The notes under the pieces were generated by a model that saw only the letters and a list, made by a program, of their open reading frames with translations, was not told the DNA's origin and did no database searches. From positions 62,001 to 126,000 of the forward strand of contig NZ_SRSO01000012.1 in assembly GCF_004791695.1 (NCBI RefSeq): a stretch of 64,000 bases of DNA, written 5' to 3'. The stretch's first letter is position 1; the number at the start of each line of letters is the position of its first letter. The translations under genes were made by a program, and so were the position numbers. The stretch comes from Flavivirga rizhaonensis (GTDB taxonomy: Bacteria > Bacteroidota > Bacteroidia > Flavobacteriales > Flavobacteriaceae). Positions 7,939-15,715 of this stretch are shown piece after piece.

Positions 7939-9312
7939 ATGGAAAACACAAACAAACAACAGAACAAATTTGGGCATTGGATTAAGACTTCAATCACAGC
8001 AAGAATGCTTATGGTAGGTTTTTTAACATTAGTTTTATTAATTCCTCTAGTTTTTATTGAAGACCTAATTAGAGAACGATCATCTAGGCAAACAGAAGTA
8101 ATTAATGAAATTAATCAGCAATGGGGTAACGAAGTTCTTATTTATGGTCCTATATTAAAAGTACCTTATAAAATCTATAAAGAAAAAACGGTAACTGATA
8201 AAAAGACAAAAAAAGTATATACAGAAAATATAGAAGAAATTCGCTATGCTTATTTCTTCCCTGAAAGCCTTAATATCAATTCAAGCGTAAATCCCGAAGA
8301 AAAAAAACGAGGTATTTATACTACTGCTGTTTATAATAGTAAAATGTCTATAACTGGATCATTTATTAAACCTAATTTTAGCGATATTGAAATTAATGAT
8401 AAGGATATTCTTTGGAACAAATCAAAAATTATCATTCAATCTTCTAATGTAAAAGGTGTCAATGAAGCTAATTTAAAATTAAATCAAACTGACTACGAAC
8501 TCTCTTCTAAATACAACGATAAAAAAAACTACAATTACAATGAAGTGCCGCTACACACTCTTGAAACCAAAAATATTAATAGGGAACAATTACTTTTCCA
8601 AAAACCACTAACCTTCAATATAAAATTTAATATAAAAGGTAGTGAACAAATACGGTTTATACCTACTGGAAAGCAAACTGAAGCTCAGATTACTTCAAAC
8701 TGGAAAACTGCAAACTTTTTTGGAGAGTTTTTACCTTATAATGATGACAAAATTAACGATGAAGGGTTTAATGCAAAATGGAAAATTCTTGACCTAAACA
8801 GACCATTTTCTCAAGAACATTTTTATGGTATTCCCGATTTAAAAGAGTTTGTTTTTGGAGTAAACTTTATGATACCTATTGATGAATACCAAAAAAGTGA
8901 AAGGTCTGCAAAATATGGATTCCTTGTTATTGGCCTAACATTCCTAATTTTCTTTTTAATTCAAACTTTAAGCAAAATAGATATTCATCCGTTTCAATAT
9001 TTAATGATTGGGTTAGCACTTACCATGTTTTATACACTCCTAGTTTCTATTTCAGAACATAGCAACTTTTTAAAAGCATATTTAATAGCAGGTATTTCTG
9101 TAATAACTCTTATAACCTTGTATTCAAAATCTATATTAAAAACATTAAAATTCCCATTCTTTATAGGACTTTCGTTAACAGCTCTATATACTTTCATTTA
9201 TGTTATTATACAATTAGAAAACTATGCGCTTCTGGTAGGTAGTATTGGTCTTTTCTTAATATTAGCTATAGTCATGTTTGTATCTAGAAAAATAGATTGG
9301 AATAACGGTTAA
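7939..9312 (+). CDS. creD: CreD-family inner membrane protein
   Basis: The 457-residue protein matches the CreD layout: one N-terminal membrane helix (MLMVGFLTLVLLIPLVFI), a large periplasmic domain with the family pattern around WGNEVLIYGPILKVPYK and YAYFFPESLNI, and a block of about five C-terminal helices beginning near residue 330 (YGFLVIGLTFLIFFLIQT). CreD is linked to envelope integrity and colicin or beta-lactam responses in proteobacteria; its biochemical role is unclear. Here it lies behind a small winged-helix regulator with its own palindromic operator instead of a CreBC two-component system, the usual arrangement in Bacteroidota. Confidence 0.92.
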   Translation: MENTNKQQNKFGHWIKTSITARMLMVGFLTLVLLIPLVFIEDLIRERSSRQTEVINEINQQWGNEVLIYGPILKVPYKIYKEKTVTDKKTKKVYTENIEEIRYAYFFPESLNINSSVNPEEKKRGIYTTAVYNSKMSITGSFIKPNFSDIEINDKDILWNKSKIIIQSSNVKGVNEANLKLNQTDYELSSKYNDKKNYNYNEVPLHTLETKNINREQLLFQKPLTFNIKFNIKGSEQIRFIPTGKQTEAQITSNWKTANFFGEFLPYNDDKINDEGFNAKWKILDLNRPFSQEHFYGIPDLKEFVFGVNFMIPIDEYQKSERSAKYGFLVIGLTFLIFFLIQTLSKIDIHPFQYLMIGLALTMFYTLLVSISEHSNFLKAYLIAGISVITLITLYSKSILKTLKFPFFIGLSLTALYTFIYVIIQLENYALLVGSIGLFLILAIVMFVSRKIDWNNG

Positions 9313-9457
9313 TTTATTAGTTGGTGATGTGTTTAGTGTTTCCTCGTCTATAAAATTATTACAGGCGAGGTCACGCTTTACATTATATCTTTTTCGTGTT
9401 GAACTATTTCAGCATCTCAAAAGGATGTCTTTTCAATCACTAACGCAAAAAAGCATT
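9313..9457. other. Spacer with a decayed dispersed intergenic repeat
   Basis: The segment contains inverted pieces (CCTCGTC and GGCGAGG) and TTGAACTATTTCAGCATCTC, which looks like the palindromic AGCATCTC-type repeat seen between genes in marine Flavobacteriia. No gene is supported here; the open frame that starts at 9329 runs through this repeat and is not convincing before the ATG at 9458. Confidence 0.35.
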
Positions 9458-9637
9458 ATGAATAATTTAATAACAACCAGTAAATCAATAGCCATTCTAA
9501 GCTTTGTTATTGGTACTATACTATTTGCACTTCAATTGTATCTTAACGGTAATAATTTCTACATATTAACTAAAACTTATGACACTGAAATTCAACAAAA
9601 AGTATTTAATAATTGCATTAATCATATTCACAATTGA
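9458..9637 (+). CDS. Short membrane protein, possibly a truncated gene
   Basis: From the ATG at 9458 the frame gives 59 residues with one clear membrane helix (SIAILSFVIGTILFALQLYL). The first 45 residues look like the start of a longer flavobacterial small membrane protein. The remainder (KTYDTEIQQKVFNNCINHIHN) coincides with the start of the next gene in another frame and looks random. I read it as a gene whose 3' part was lost by deletion or replaced by the following gene. Confidence is low. Confidence 0.35.
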   Translation: MNNLITTSKSIAILSFVIGTILFALQLYLNGNNFYILTKTYDTEIQQKVFNNCINHIHN

Positions 9638-9977
9638 AGTCTTAATAGCTATCTATTTAAAATACGGTTTTATACGCCATACTTTTGGTGATTATTTAGT
9701 TGTTATACTACTTTACTGCTTTATTAAAAGTTTCTTCAAAGCCGCACCAATTATAGTCGCTATTCCTGTTTTAATATTCTCATACATAATAGAGCTATTA
9801 CAGTTAATAAACATTTTAGATATGTTGAATTTAAATAACAACCATTTATTAAAGCTTATTCTTGGTAGCACATTTCATGTTTCTGACTTAGTCGCTTATA
9901 CTCTAGGAATTATTACGGTTTTAATTATTGAATATAGTATAACCAAATTCAGTCTTAAAAAAACAAATAACCTATGA
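9579..9977 (+). CDS. DUF2809 family membrane protein
   Basis: The 132-residue product has four predicted membrane helices and the DUF2809 signature around GFIRHTFGDYLVVILLYCFIKSF, with a later VSDLVAYTLGI segment. The function is unknown; the family is widespread as small inner membrane proteins. The stop overlaps the start of the following DUF1361 gene (ATGA at 9974-9977), so the two are translationally coupled and probably work together. Confidence 0.8.
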   Translation: MTLKFNKKYLIIALIIFTIEVLIAIYLKYGFIRHTFGDYLVVILLYCFIKSFFKAAPIIVAIPVLIFSYIIELLQLINILDMLNLNNNHLLKLILGSTFHVSDLVAYTLGIITVLIIEYSITKFSLKKTNNL

Positions 9978-10630
9978 ACACTATAAAAACACTTCTATTC
10001 AACCGATTTAAAATCTTTTCTTTATTAAGTATTTCTATAATGTTAAGCATTGTATTACTAATGGTTAGAATGAAATTAACACATTCTTTTTTCTACTTAT
10101 TTTTAGTCTGGAATCTGTTTTTAGCAGTCATTCCTTTTTCCATCACAACTTATTTAGTAACCGTCTCAAAACGTAATAAAGTGGGTTTTGTTATTTGGTT
10201 TAGTATATGGTTAACCTTTTTACCTAACGCTCCTTATATTATTACAGATTTACTGCATTTAAAAATTAGTTCAAATCATTTATTGTGGTTAGATGTACTT
10301 GTTGTTAGCTCTTTTGCTTTAAATGGTTTATTACTATTTTCATTGTCTCTGGTGGATATGGAAACACTATTAAATAAATATTTGAAAAAGAAAAAAACAA
10401 ACCTTTTAATGATACTTATTCTTTTCCTTAGTGGATTTGGTGTTTATTTAGGGCGTTTTTTACGCTATAACTCTTGGGAAATTCTCCAGCACCCTTTAGA
10501 TTTACTTAGTGATATTTTCAATATCATCGTAAGTCCAAATCAACATTTAGAAGCTTGGCTGTTCACCTTTTTGTTTGGAGTTTTTTTAAGTATTGGCTTT
10601 TGGATATTTAAAGTATTACACAAGCCTTAA
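9974..10630 (+). CDS. DUF1361 family membrane protein
   Basis: The 218-residue protein has about seven predicted membrane helices and the DUF1361 core: LVWNLFLAVIPF, FLPNAPYIITDLLHL and GVYLGRFLRYNSWEI. The family is found in many bacteria without an assigned activity. It overlaps the DUF2809 gene by 4 nt. It converges with the SDR gene downstream, with 9 nt between the stops. Confidence 0.85.
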   Translation: MNTIKTLLFNRFKIFSLLSISIMLSIVLLMVRMKLTHSFFYLFLVWNLFLAVIPFSITTYLVTVSKRNKVGFVIWFSIWLTFLPNAPYIITDLLHLKISSNHLLWLDVLVVSSFALNGLLLFSLSLVDMETLLNKYLKKKKTNLLMILILFLSGFGVYLGRFLRYNSWEILQHPLDLLSDIFNIIVSPNQHLEAWLFTFLFGVFLSIGFWIFKVLHKP

Positions 10631-10639
10631 ACAAACAAA

Positions 10640-11428
10640 CTACTCCGCACGATTCTTTTCTTGAATATTCCTAACAATTCTTGTTGCCATATTTCTTGAA
10701 ATAAAACGTGGTATTGTAGATAGTAACTTATTAAAAGCTCCAGGAATAGCCACTGTTTTTCCTTTTTTCATAGCATTATAACCATACAATGCAACATCAG
10801 TCGCACAAGCCATGTTAAAGCTAATTTTGTTTTCAGAACAATCGCTAGAAACAGTTTCTTGAAATAGTGTTTTAGTTGGTCCTGGGCACAATGCCGTAAC
10901 AGTAACTCCTGTCCCTTTTAACTCGTTAGCTATAGCTTCTGAAAAAGATAAAATATAAGATTTTGATGCATAGTACATAGACATTAATGGCCCTGGTTGA
11001 AATGCAGCTAAAGATGAGATGTTTAAAATCTTACCAGATTTTCTAGAAATCATTTCTGGTAAAATCAATTTTGTCAAATGCGTAGTCGTTAAAACATGAA
11101 GGTGGAGCATATCAGACTCGCGTTTCCAATCTGTATTTGCAAATGTACCGAACAACCCAAAACCTGCATTATTTACCAATACATCTATTGTTCCCAAATG
11201 TTTAACTTCATCATAAATATCTTGGGCAGCTCCTGGCTTACTCAAGTCTTTTACCAATAAATTGACTTCGTTTTTAAACTCTTTATTAAAAAGCTTCTTA
11301 ACCTCTTTAAGCTTAGACTCGTCAATATCAACTAAAACAAGATCATAGTCATCTTTTATTAGTAATAACGCTAATTCATATCCTAAGCCCGAAGCCGCTC
11401 CTGTTACTAATGCTATTTTAGTCATCAT
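10640..11428 (-). CDS. Short-chain dehydrogenase/reductase
   Basis: The 262-residue cytoplasmic enzyme is a classical SDR: nucleotide-binding TGAASGLG near residues 9-16, NNAG near residue 87, a catalytic Ser in NISSL, and YYASK with the catalytic Tyr/Lys. The Asp after the second strand (LVDID) could favour NAD but this is uncertain. The C-terminal part (GAFNKLLSTIPRFISRNMATRIV) resembles DltE/YqjQ-like SDRs of unknown substrate. I start it at the ATG at 11428; an upstream TTG at 11446 is less likely. It follows the dehydrogenase gene at 11449 by about 20 nt and is probably co-transcribed with it. Confidence 0.85.
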   Translation of the reverse strand: MMTKIALVTGAASGLGYELALLLIKDDYDLVLVDIDESKLKEVKKLFNKEFKNEVNLLVKDLSKPGAAQDIYDEVKHLGTIDVLVNNAGFGLFGTFANTDWKRESDMLHLHVLTTTHLTKLILPEMISRKSGKILNISSLAAFQPGPLMSMYYASKSYILSFSEAIANELKGTGVTVTALCPGPTKTLFQETVSSDCSENKISFNMACATDVALYGYNAMKKGKTVAIPGAFNKLLSTIPRFISRNMATRIVRNIQEKNRAE

Positions 11429-11448
11429 ATCTTTTTCGAGGTTCAAAA

Positions 11449-12660
11449 TTACTCTTTACCATTTACAAAATCTTGTAAGTATGAGAACCGTTCTGTTAGT
11501 TTTCCGTTTTTTGTTATTCTAGCTCGTTCTAAGACACCGTTTACATCATTGTTAAAAAACGCAGGAATAACGTGTTGGAGAAATTGTTCTCCAAAGCCTT
11601 CGCTGGCGTCTTTTGGAAGTTCACATGGCAAATTATCGACCGCCATCACTGTTATTGCTCCTTTTGCATTAAAAGCAACTTCACTTTCAGATTGTGGATC
11701 ATAACCATAAAATGGTTCTGCTATGGTTGATGCTCTTAATGTAGAAGCTACAGGACCATCTACATCACAACTAATGTCTGCTACTAAGTTTATATTAAAG
11801 TCTGGGGATTTAGCATCTTCCCTTGTGAATAAATAAGGCGCTCCCGTACCATAAAAATGTCCTGCTATAAAAAAATCGGTTTCTTTTGCATAGGGCATAA
11901 AGTTACTTTCATAACCTGTCGCATCTTTATAAAACTCACCCGTATTTCCAACTTTACCATCTTTACGTTTACTATACTCCATAACGTCCACTAAACAGTA
12001 AACAGGCTCAGTGAATTTAGATGTTAAATATAAAGCATCACTAACTTGTTTTATTTTCAAATGGTCTAGAATTTCTTTAGCACCTCGCGCCACCTTTCCT
12101 GTACCAGAAAGTAATATTTTAATACTGGGTAGTTTAATTTTATCTAACGCTGCTTTAACGGCATTTAAATCTTCAAGACTTTCTACTTTTGGCAAATTAA
12201 ATAATCCATCTCGTAATCCTAATGCTCGAAAACCATTGTAAGCACCAACTAACCCTGCATAATAGCCAAAACCGATTAAACGAAACCCATTACTACCTAT
12301 TATAGTTTCGTGATCATACAATTCTATATTTTTCTCCAAAATGGCCTTTAATAGCTTTCTATTATAAGGTTGTTTTTTTATAGTATGAGAAAAGAAAAAG
12401 TATTTTTTATTTGGTATTAAATTTTCAATTGGTACTTCTTTTACACCAATCATCACATCACAATCATCTATATGGTTTGTAACTTCAAACCCTTCCTCTT
12501 TATATTGTTCATCTGAAAATACACGACCATCACTAGATTCTACTTTAAAAGTTGCCTCCGTAAATTCTTTTTGTGCTTCAGCTAACTTTAATGGCGCAAA
12601 TACCACACGCCTGTCTGGTGGATTTTTGCGTTCTTTTATAATAGCAAACTGAATGCTCAT
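11449..12660 (-). CDS. NAD(P)-dependent oxidoreductase of the alanine dehydrogenase / saccharopine dehydrogenase type
   Basis: The 403-residue protein begins with an AlaDh_PNT-like N-terminal domain (FAIIKERKNPPDRRVVFAP, then YFFFSHTIKKQPYN) and continues with a Rossmann domain holding LLSGTGKVARGA near residue 185. The overall form matches the saccharopine dehydrogenase (lysine-forming) group found as a single-copy gene in Flavobacteriia, whose real substrate is not established. It is the first gene of a pair with the SDR. The ATG at 12660 is well placed, with no credible upstream alternative. Confidence 0.75.
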   Translation of the reverse strand: MSIQFAIIKERKNPPDRRVVFAPLKLAEAQKEFTEATFKVESSDGRVFSDEQYKEEGFEVTNHIDDCDVMIGVKEVPIENLIPNKKYFFFSHTIKKQPYNRKLLKAILEKNIELYDHETIIGSNGFRLIGFGYYAGLVGAYNGFRALGLRDGLFNLPKVESLEDLNAVKAALDKIKLPSIKILLSGTGKVARGAKEILDHLKIKQVSDALYLTSKFTEPVYCLVDVMEYSKRKDGKVGNTGEFYKDATGYESNFMPYAKETDFFIAGHFYGTGAPYLFTREDAKSPDFNINLVADISCDVDGPVASTLRASTIAEPFYGYDPQSESEVAFNAKGAITVMAVDNLPCELPKDASEGFGEQFLQHVIPAFFNNDVNGVLERARITKNGKLTERFSYLQDFVNGKE

Positions 12661-12995
12661 TGGGTTAATTGGTTTAGTTAGTAAACTGTTCCTTAAGCAC
12701 TAACAACTATTACCGATAGCAGCTAATTAAATGTATGGAACAATTTTTGCACGAAAATAAGAGGATTTGTATGGTTATACAAACTTTTTGATATCTTTGC
12801 TGTACGCGTTAAGGATTGAGGCATTAGTTAAAGCTCTTTTTTATTTTCTTAAAGAAAAGCGACTGCCACAAACCTGACTTACTTTTGCAGTTAAAAGCAA
12901 AAGTGATTAAGGCCCACTTTTCGATACTTTTTTCTTTTATCTCGGCTATGCTCAATTTAACAGAAAAATATCTAGAAGTAATACAAATTAATTAA
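12661..12995. promoter_or_regulatory. Divergent control region between the dehydrogenase gene and ssrA
   Basis: Two exact TAnnTTTG boxes lie on the plus strand: TATCTTTG at 12792-12799 (with a TTG 22 nt upstream at 12767) and TACTTTTG at 12880-12887. Either could drive ssrA; the second would give a leader of about 100 nt that is removed during tmRNA processing. No gene is seen. Confidence 0.4.
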
Positions 12996-13387
12996 GGGGT
13001 CGACTGGTTTTGACAGCGAGATTAATTGAACGGTAAGCACGTCGTGTAATGACATTGAAACACGTTAAAGGCTAGATCAAATTTTAAACGGCGAGAATAA
13101 CTACGCTTTAGCTGCATAATCCGAATTATAGTAGGATTAGCCTAGGTACACAAGGTGTACAAGCTTTATGTCTCCGGAAAGCCTTTGTTAACGGCGTTCC
13201 ATTTTGAGGCATCGTAAATGTTAACATAGATTGGGTAGTGCTTTGATGCCCTTTTGAAACTAAAAAAGATAAGTTATAAGTGGGTTGTCTTTAACCAGCT
13301 TATAATCGAAAACCCAAGAAAAGAATAAACGTGTAGAAAGCTCTTTGATTACTTGTTTGGACGAGAGTTCGATTCTCTCCGACTCCA
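12996..13387 (+). ncRNA. ssrA: Transfer-messenger RNA (tmRNA), tag GENNYALAA
   Basis: tmRNA rescues stalled ribosomes, acting as alanyl-tRNA and as a short mRNA. The 5' GGGGTCG pairs with the 3' CGACTCC to form an acceptor stem with a G-U at the third pair, the alanine identity element. The 3' end has a T arm with GAGAG-TTCGATT-CTCTC. The tag frame at 13090-13119 reads GGC GAG AAT AAC TAC GCT TTA GCT GCA TAA, giving GENNYALAA after the tRNA-borne alanine. The CCA end is not encoded. The length of about 392 nt is usual for Bacteroidota. A strong terminator follows. Confidence 0.97.
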
Positions 13388-13414
13388 CTTACTGAGTATC
13401 AAAACGCATCAAAA

Positions 13415-13447
13415 AAAACCCTGTAAATTTATGATTTACAGGGTTTT
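13415..13447 (+). terminator. Intrinsic terminator of ssrA
   Basis: A 14-bp perfect stem (AAAACCCTGTAAAT pairing with ATTTACAGGGTTTT) with a 5-nt loop TTATG, ending in a T-run, lies 28 nt after tmRNA. The A-rich left and T-rich right ends could make it work in both directions. Confidence 0.85.
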
Positions 13448-13597
13448 GATTTTTATATAACATCGTTTGATATCGTATAAAACTATCTCAATCGAGACCA
13501 ATTAGGTAACCCTTTTAAATTTTAGAAACAGGTATCTCTAAGCATAATATTTTACTGATTATCAATATTTTGTAATATTTAAGCTTTAAATTATTAG

Positions 13598-13644
13598 TTA
13601 ACGTGAATCTTGTTTAAGCCGCCCATAAACAAGATTCACGTTAA
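13598..13644. repeat. Perfect 19-bp inverted repeat with 9-nt loop
   Basis: TTAACGTGAATCTTGTTTA pairs perfectly with its reverse complement at 13626-13644 around the loop AGCCGCCCA. It lies exactly where the decayed VCBS gene breaks off. There is no clear T-tract, so it is either an unusual terminator for the susCD transcript or the footprint of a mobile or REP-like element. Confidence 0.7.
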
Positions 13645-13925
13645 ATTAATATCTTGTAAAAGCATTCCATATACAGGTGATACTTGACATTCTTTTTGGT
13701 AATCGTCTTATAACAAACTTGCCATTGCCTAAGTTTTCCAAAATACTACTGGTAAGAATCTTGGCATCTAATGATTTTTCATTTTCCCTCTCACCCTTTC
13801 TTAATATTTCATTAAACGTGGCTTTAGAAAAAGAATCATAATCTCTAAAACTTTTTTATACGCCACAATCTGCGAAATCAAAGCATCTCTAGTATGAACT
13901 AAAATTCCTGTAAATAAGGCTTATA
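13645..13925 (-). pseudogene. Fragment of a VCBS/FG-GAP repeat (ASPIC/UnbV-type) protein gene, frameshifted and truncated
   Basis: Read on the minus strand, three consecutive pieces in different frames make a familiar sequence. The first is RDALISQIVAYKK. The second is FRDYDSFSKATFNEIL through SILENLGNGKFVIRRLP. The third is QVSPVYGMLLQDINL. These match the repeat pattern of VCBS/FG-GAP proteins common beside SusC/SusD pairs (ENLGNGKF..LP..AQ.SPVYG..). The frame changes occur in A-runs near 13849 and 13691. The fragment starts just after the susD stop and ends at the 19-bp inverted repeat, so it was probably the third gene of the susCD operon. Confidence 0.75.
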
Positions 13926-13984
13926 GAAACAATGCCCTACAAGCCTTATACAAACTAAATTAAACTAACTTCAATTAACGACTC

Positions 13985-15682
13985 TTAATACCCAGGGTTT
14001 TGCTCCAGATTTGGATTTGCCAAAATTTCTTTTTGTGGAATTGGGAAAGTATAAAAATAGTCTTCAAAAGTGGTTATTGCAGGATAATTGTTTCGCATTT
14101 TTTGAGTACCATCCCAAAAATTTTCCATTAATCCTTTCAACGTTCCATATCTTTTAGTATCAAAATATACATGACCACCGGCTTCCATAATTAATTCCCT
14201 AATTCTATCGTCTAAAATATCTTCCAATGTTAAAGAAGTATCAACGTGTAGCATACCTACACGATCGCGCACTGTATTGATATTCGCAACTGCGGCATCT
14301 ATATCATTAAGTTGGAATTTAGCCTCCGCAAGCATTAATAATACATCAGAATATCTTAAATAGTGTAGGTTTTTTGGACTGTCATTCCCGCTTACGGCAT
14401 AATCACTACCAACAATATATTTAACGGCATTATAATTTGTTCTTCTCCAGAAATTATCACCAAAAGGGATATAATATCCTGGTTTCGAGGCTCTGGTTTC
14501 AAACTTATCATGCACATATTTTGAACCAATATACATTACCGTATAATCAAATCTTGGATCTCTATTTTCAAATGGCATATTTGAATCAAAACCAGGGTCA
14601 TCTGAGGTGAAATTATAAATATCGAAAACTGTATTATGTTCTTTACCATTTATTACGGTATTACCAAGATAATCGGTAACCAAATAATTAGTATTGGTAC
14701 TTTCATACGTGCTTTGTACATCGTAACCATCAAGTGTCTGGAATTTATCAACTAACAATGGCGTTGGTTGGTTCTTGAACCATGCAGAATTTGAGATACC
14801 ACCGGATCCAATGGGACTAATCGCCTGATTATAAATGCTTCCTAATCCTACACCTGACTGATATTGTATTTCAAAAATAGACTCAATAGAATTATCATGT
14901 TCCGGCCAGAAATTATCATTAAAATTGGACAATAAGTCATAGTCGTTAGAGGCAACTACTTTTTCCAGTTCCGTAGCTGCTTCACTCCACTTACCTTGAA
15001 ATAAATACGCTTTTCCAAGCATTGTTTGAGCAGCTCCTTTAGAAGCTTTTCCTAAAAGGGCAGTACCCCTATAATCTTGAACAGATGGAAGTAAGGCTTG
15101 CGCACTTATTAAATCCTCCTCTATTTGAGCATATACAACATCTACAGAAGACTTTGGTGTAAAAGCATCATCAAATTCCTGTGGTTCTAATATAAGTGGC
15201 ACGCCACCTGTTGCCGTACCATCATAGGGTTTATTACCATATAAATTAATTAGATAAAAATATGAAAAACCTCTTAAAAATAGCGCTTCTCCTTTGACCC
15301 TGTCTTTAAAACTTTGCGATAAATCAAGATCAGGATTGTCAATATTTGCCAATATTAAATTTGCCCTTGAGATAATTTGATAATAGAATTTCCAAAAATC
15401 TTCTGTTGCGTTCCATAAAGCATCAACATTTAAATTACCAAAATCCCAATGTTCACTACCAACATTATTACCAAAAACAATATAGGGAGTAATGGCATCT
15501 AGCAGCATTGGACGGAATTGCAATTTGGGTAGAGGTGCATACATTGCATTTGATAACAATTCAAAATCCTCAGTGGATTTATAGAATGCTAATTCACTTA
15601 TAGAGTCCTGAGGTTCTTTTTCAAGATAGTCTTCACAACTTATTGAAAGAAAAACCAACAAAATTATATATATTTTTTTCAT
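13985..15682 (-). CDS. susD: SusD/RagB-family outer membrane lipoprotein
   Basis: The 565-residue protein starts with an SPII signal peptide with lipobox Cys at residue 16 (LSISCEDYLEKEPQDS), the classical beginning of SusD homologues. It continues with the TPR-rich SusD fold (RGFSYFYLINLYG near residue 125; LRYSDVLLMLAEAKFQ near 440; RDRVGM; RELIMEAGGHVYFDTKRYG; closing NPNLEQNPGY). SusD proteins sit on the cell surface and cap the SusC channel to capture glycans. It lies 33 nt after susC in the same operon. The polysaccharide cannot be inferred from the protein itself. Confidence 0.96.
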   Translation of the reverse strand: MKKIYIILLVFLSISCEDYLEKEPQDSISELAFYKSTEDFELLSNAMYAPLPKLQFRPMLLDAITPYIVFGNNVGSEHWDFGNLNVDALWNATEDFWKFYYQIISRANLILANIDNPDLDLSQSFKDRVKGEALFLRGFSYFYLINLYGNKPYDGTATGGVPLILEPQEFDDAFTPKSSVDVVYAQIEEDLISAQALLPSVQDYRGTALLGKASKGAAQTMLGKAYLFQGKWSEAATELEKVVASNDYDLLSNFNDNFWPEHDNSIESIFEIQYQSGVGLGSIYNQAISPIGSGGISNSAWFKNQPTPLLVDKFQTLDGYDVQSTYESTNTNYLVTDYLGNTVINGKEHNTVFDIYNFTSDDPGFDSNMPFENRDPRFDYTVMYIGSKYVHDKFETRASKPGYYIPFGDNFWRRTNYNAVKYIVGSDYAVSGNDSPKNLHYLRYSDVLLMLAEAKFQLNDIDAAVANINTVRDRVGMLHVDTSLTLEDILDDRIRELIMEAGGHVYFDTKRYGTLKGLMENFWDGTQKMRNNYPAITTFEDYFYTFPIPQKEILANPNLEQNPGY

Positions 15683-15715
15683 TTTAATATGTTTTTATTG
15701 TTATTATTGTTTAAA

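Noticed and set aside
9329..9457. Coding start at 9329 for the small membrane protein
   Set aside because: The frame runs through what looks like a dispersed intergenic repeat and has no protein-like character before the ATG at 9458.
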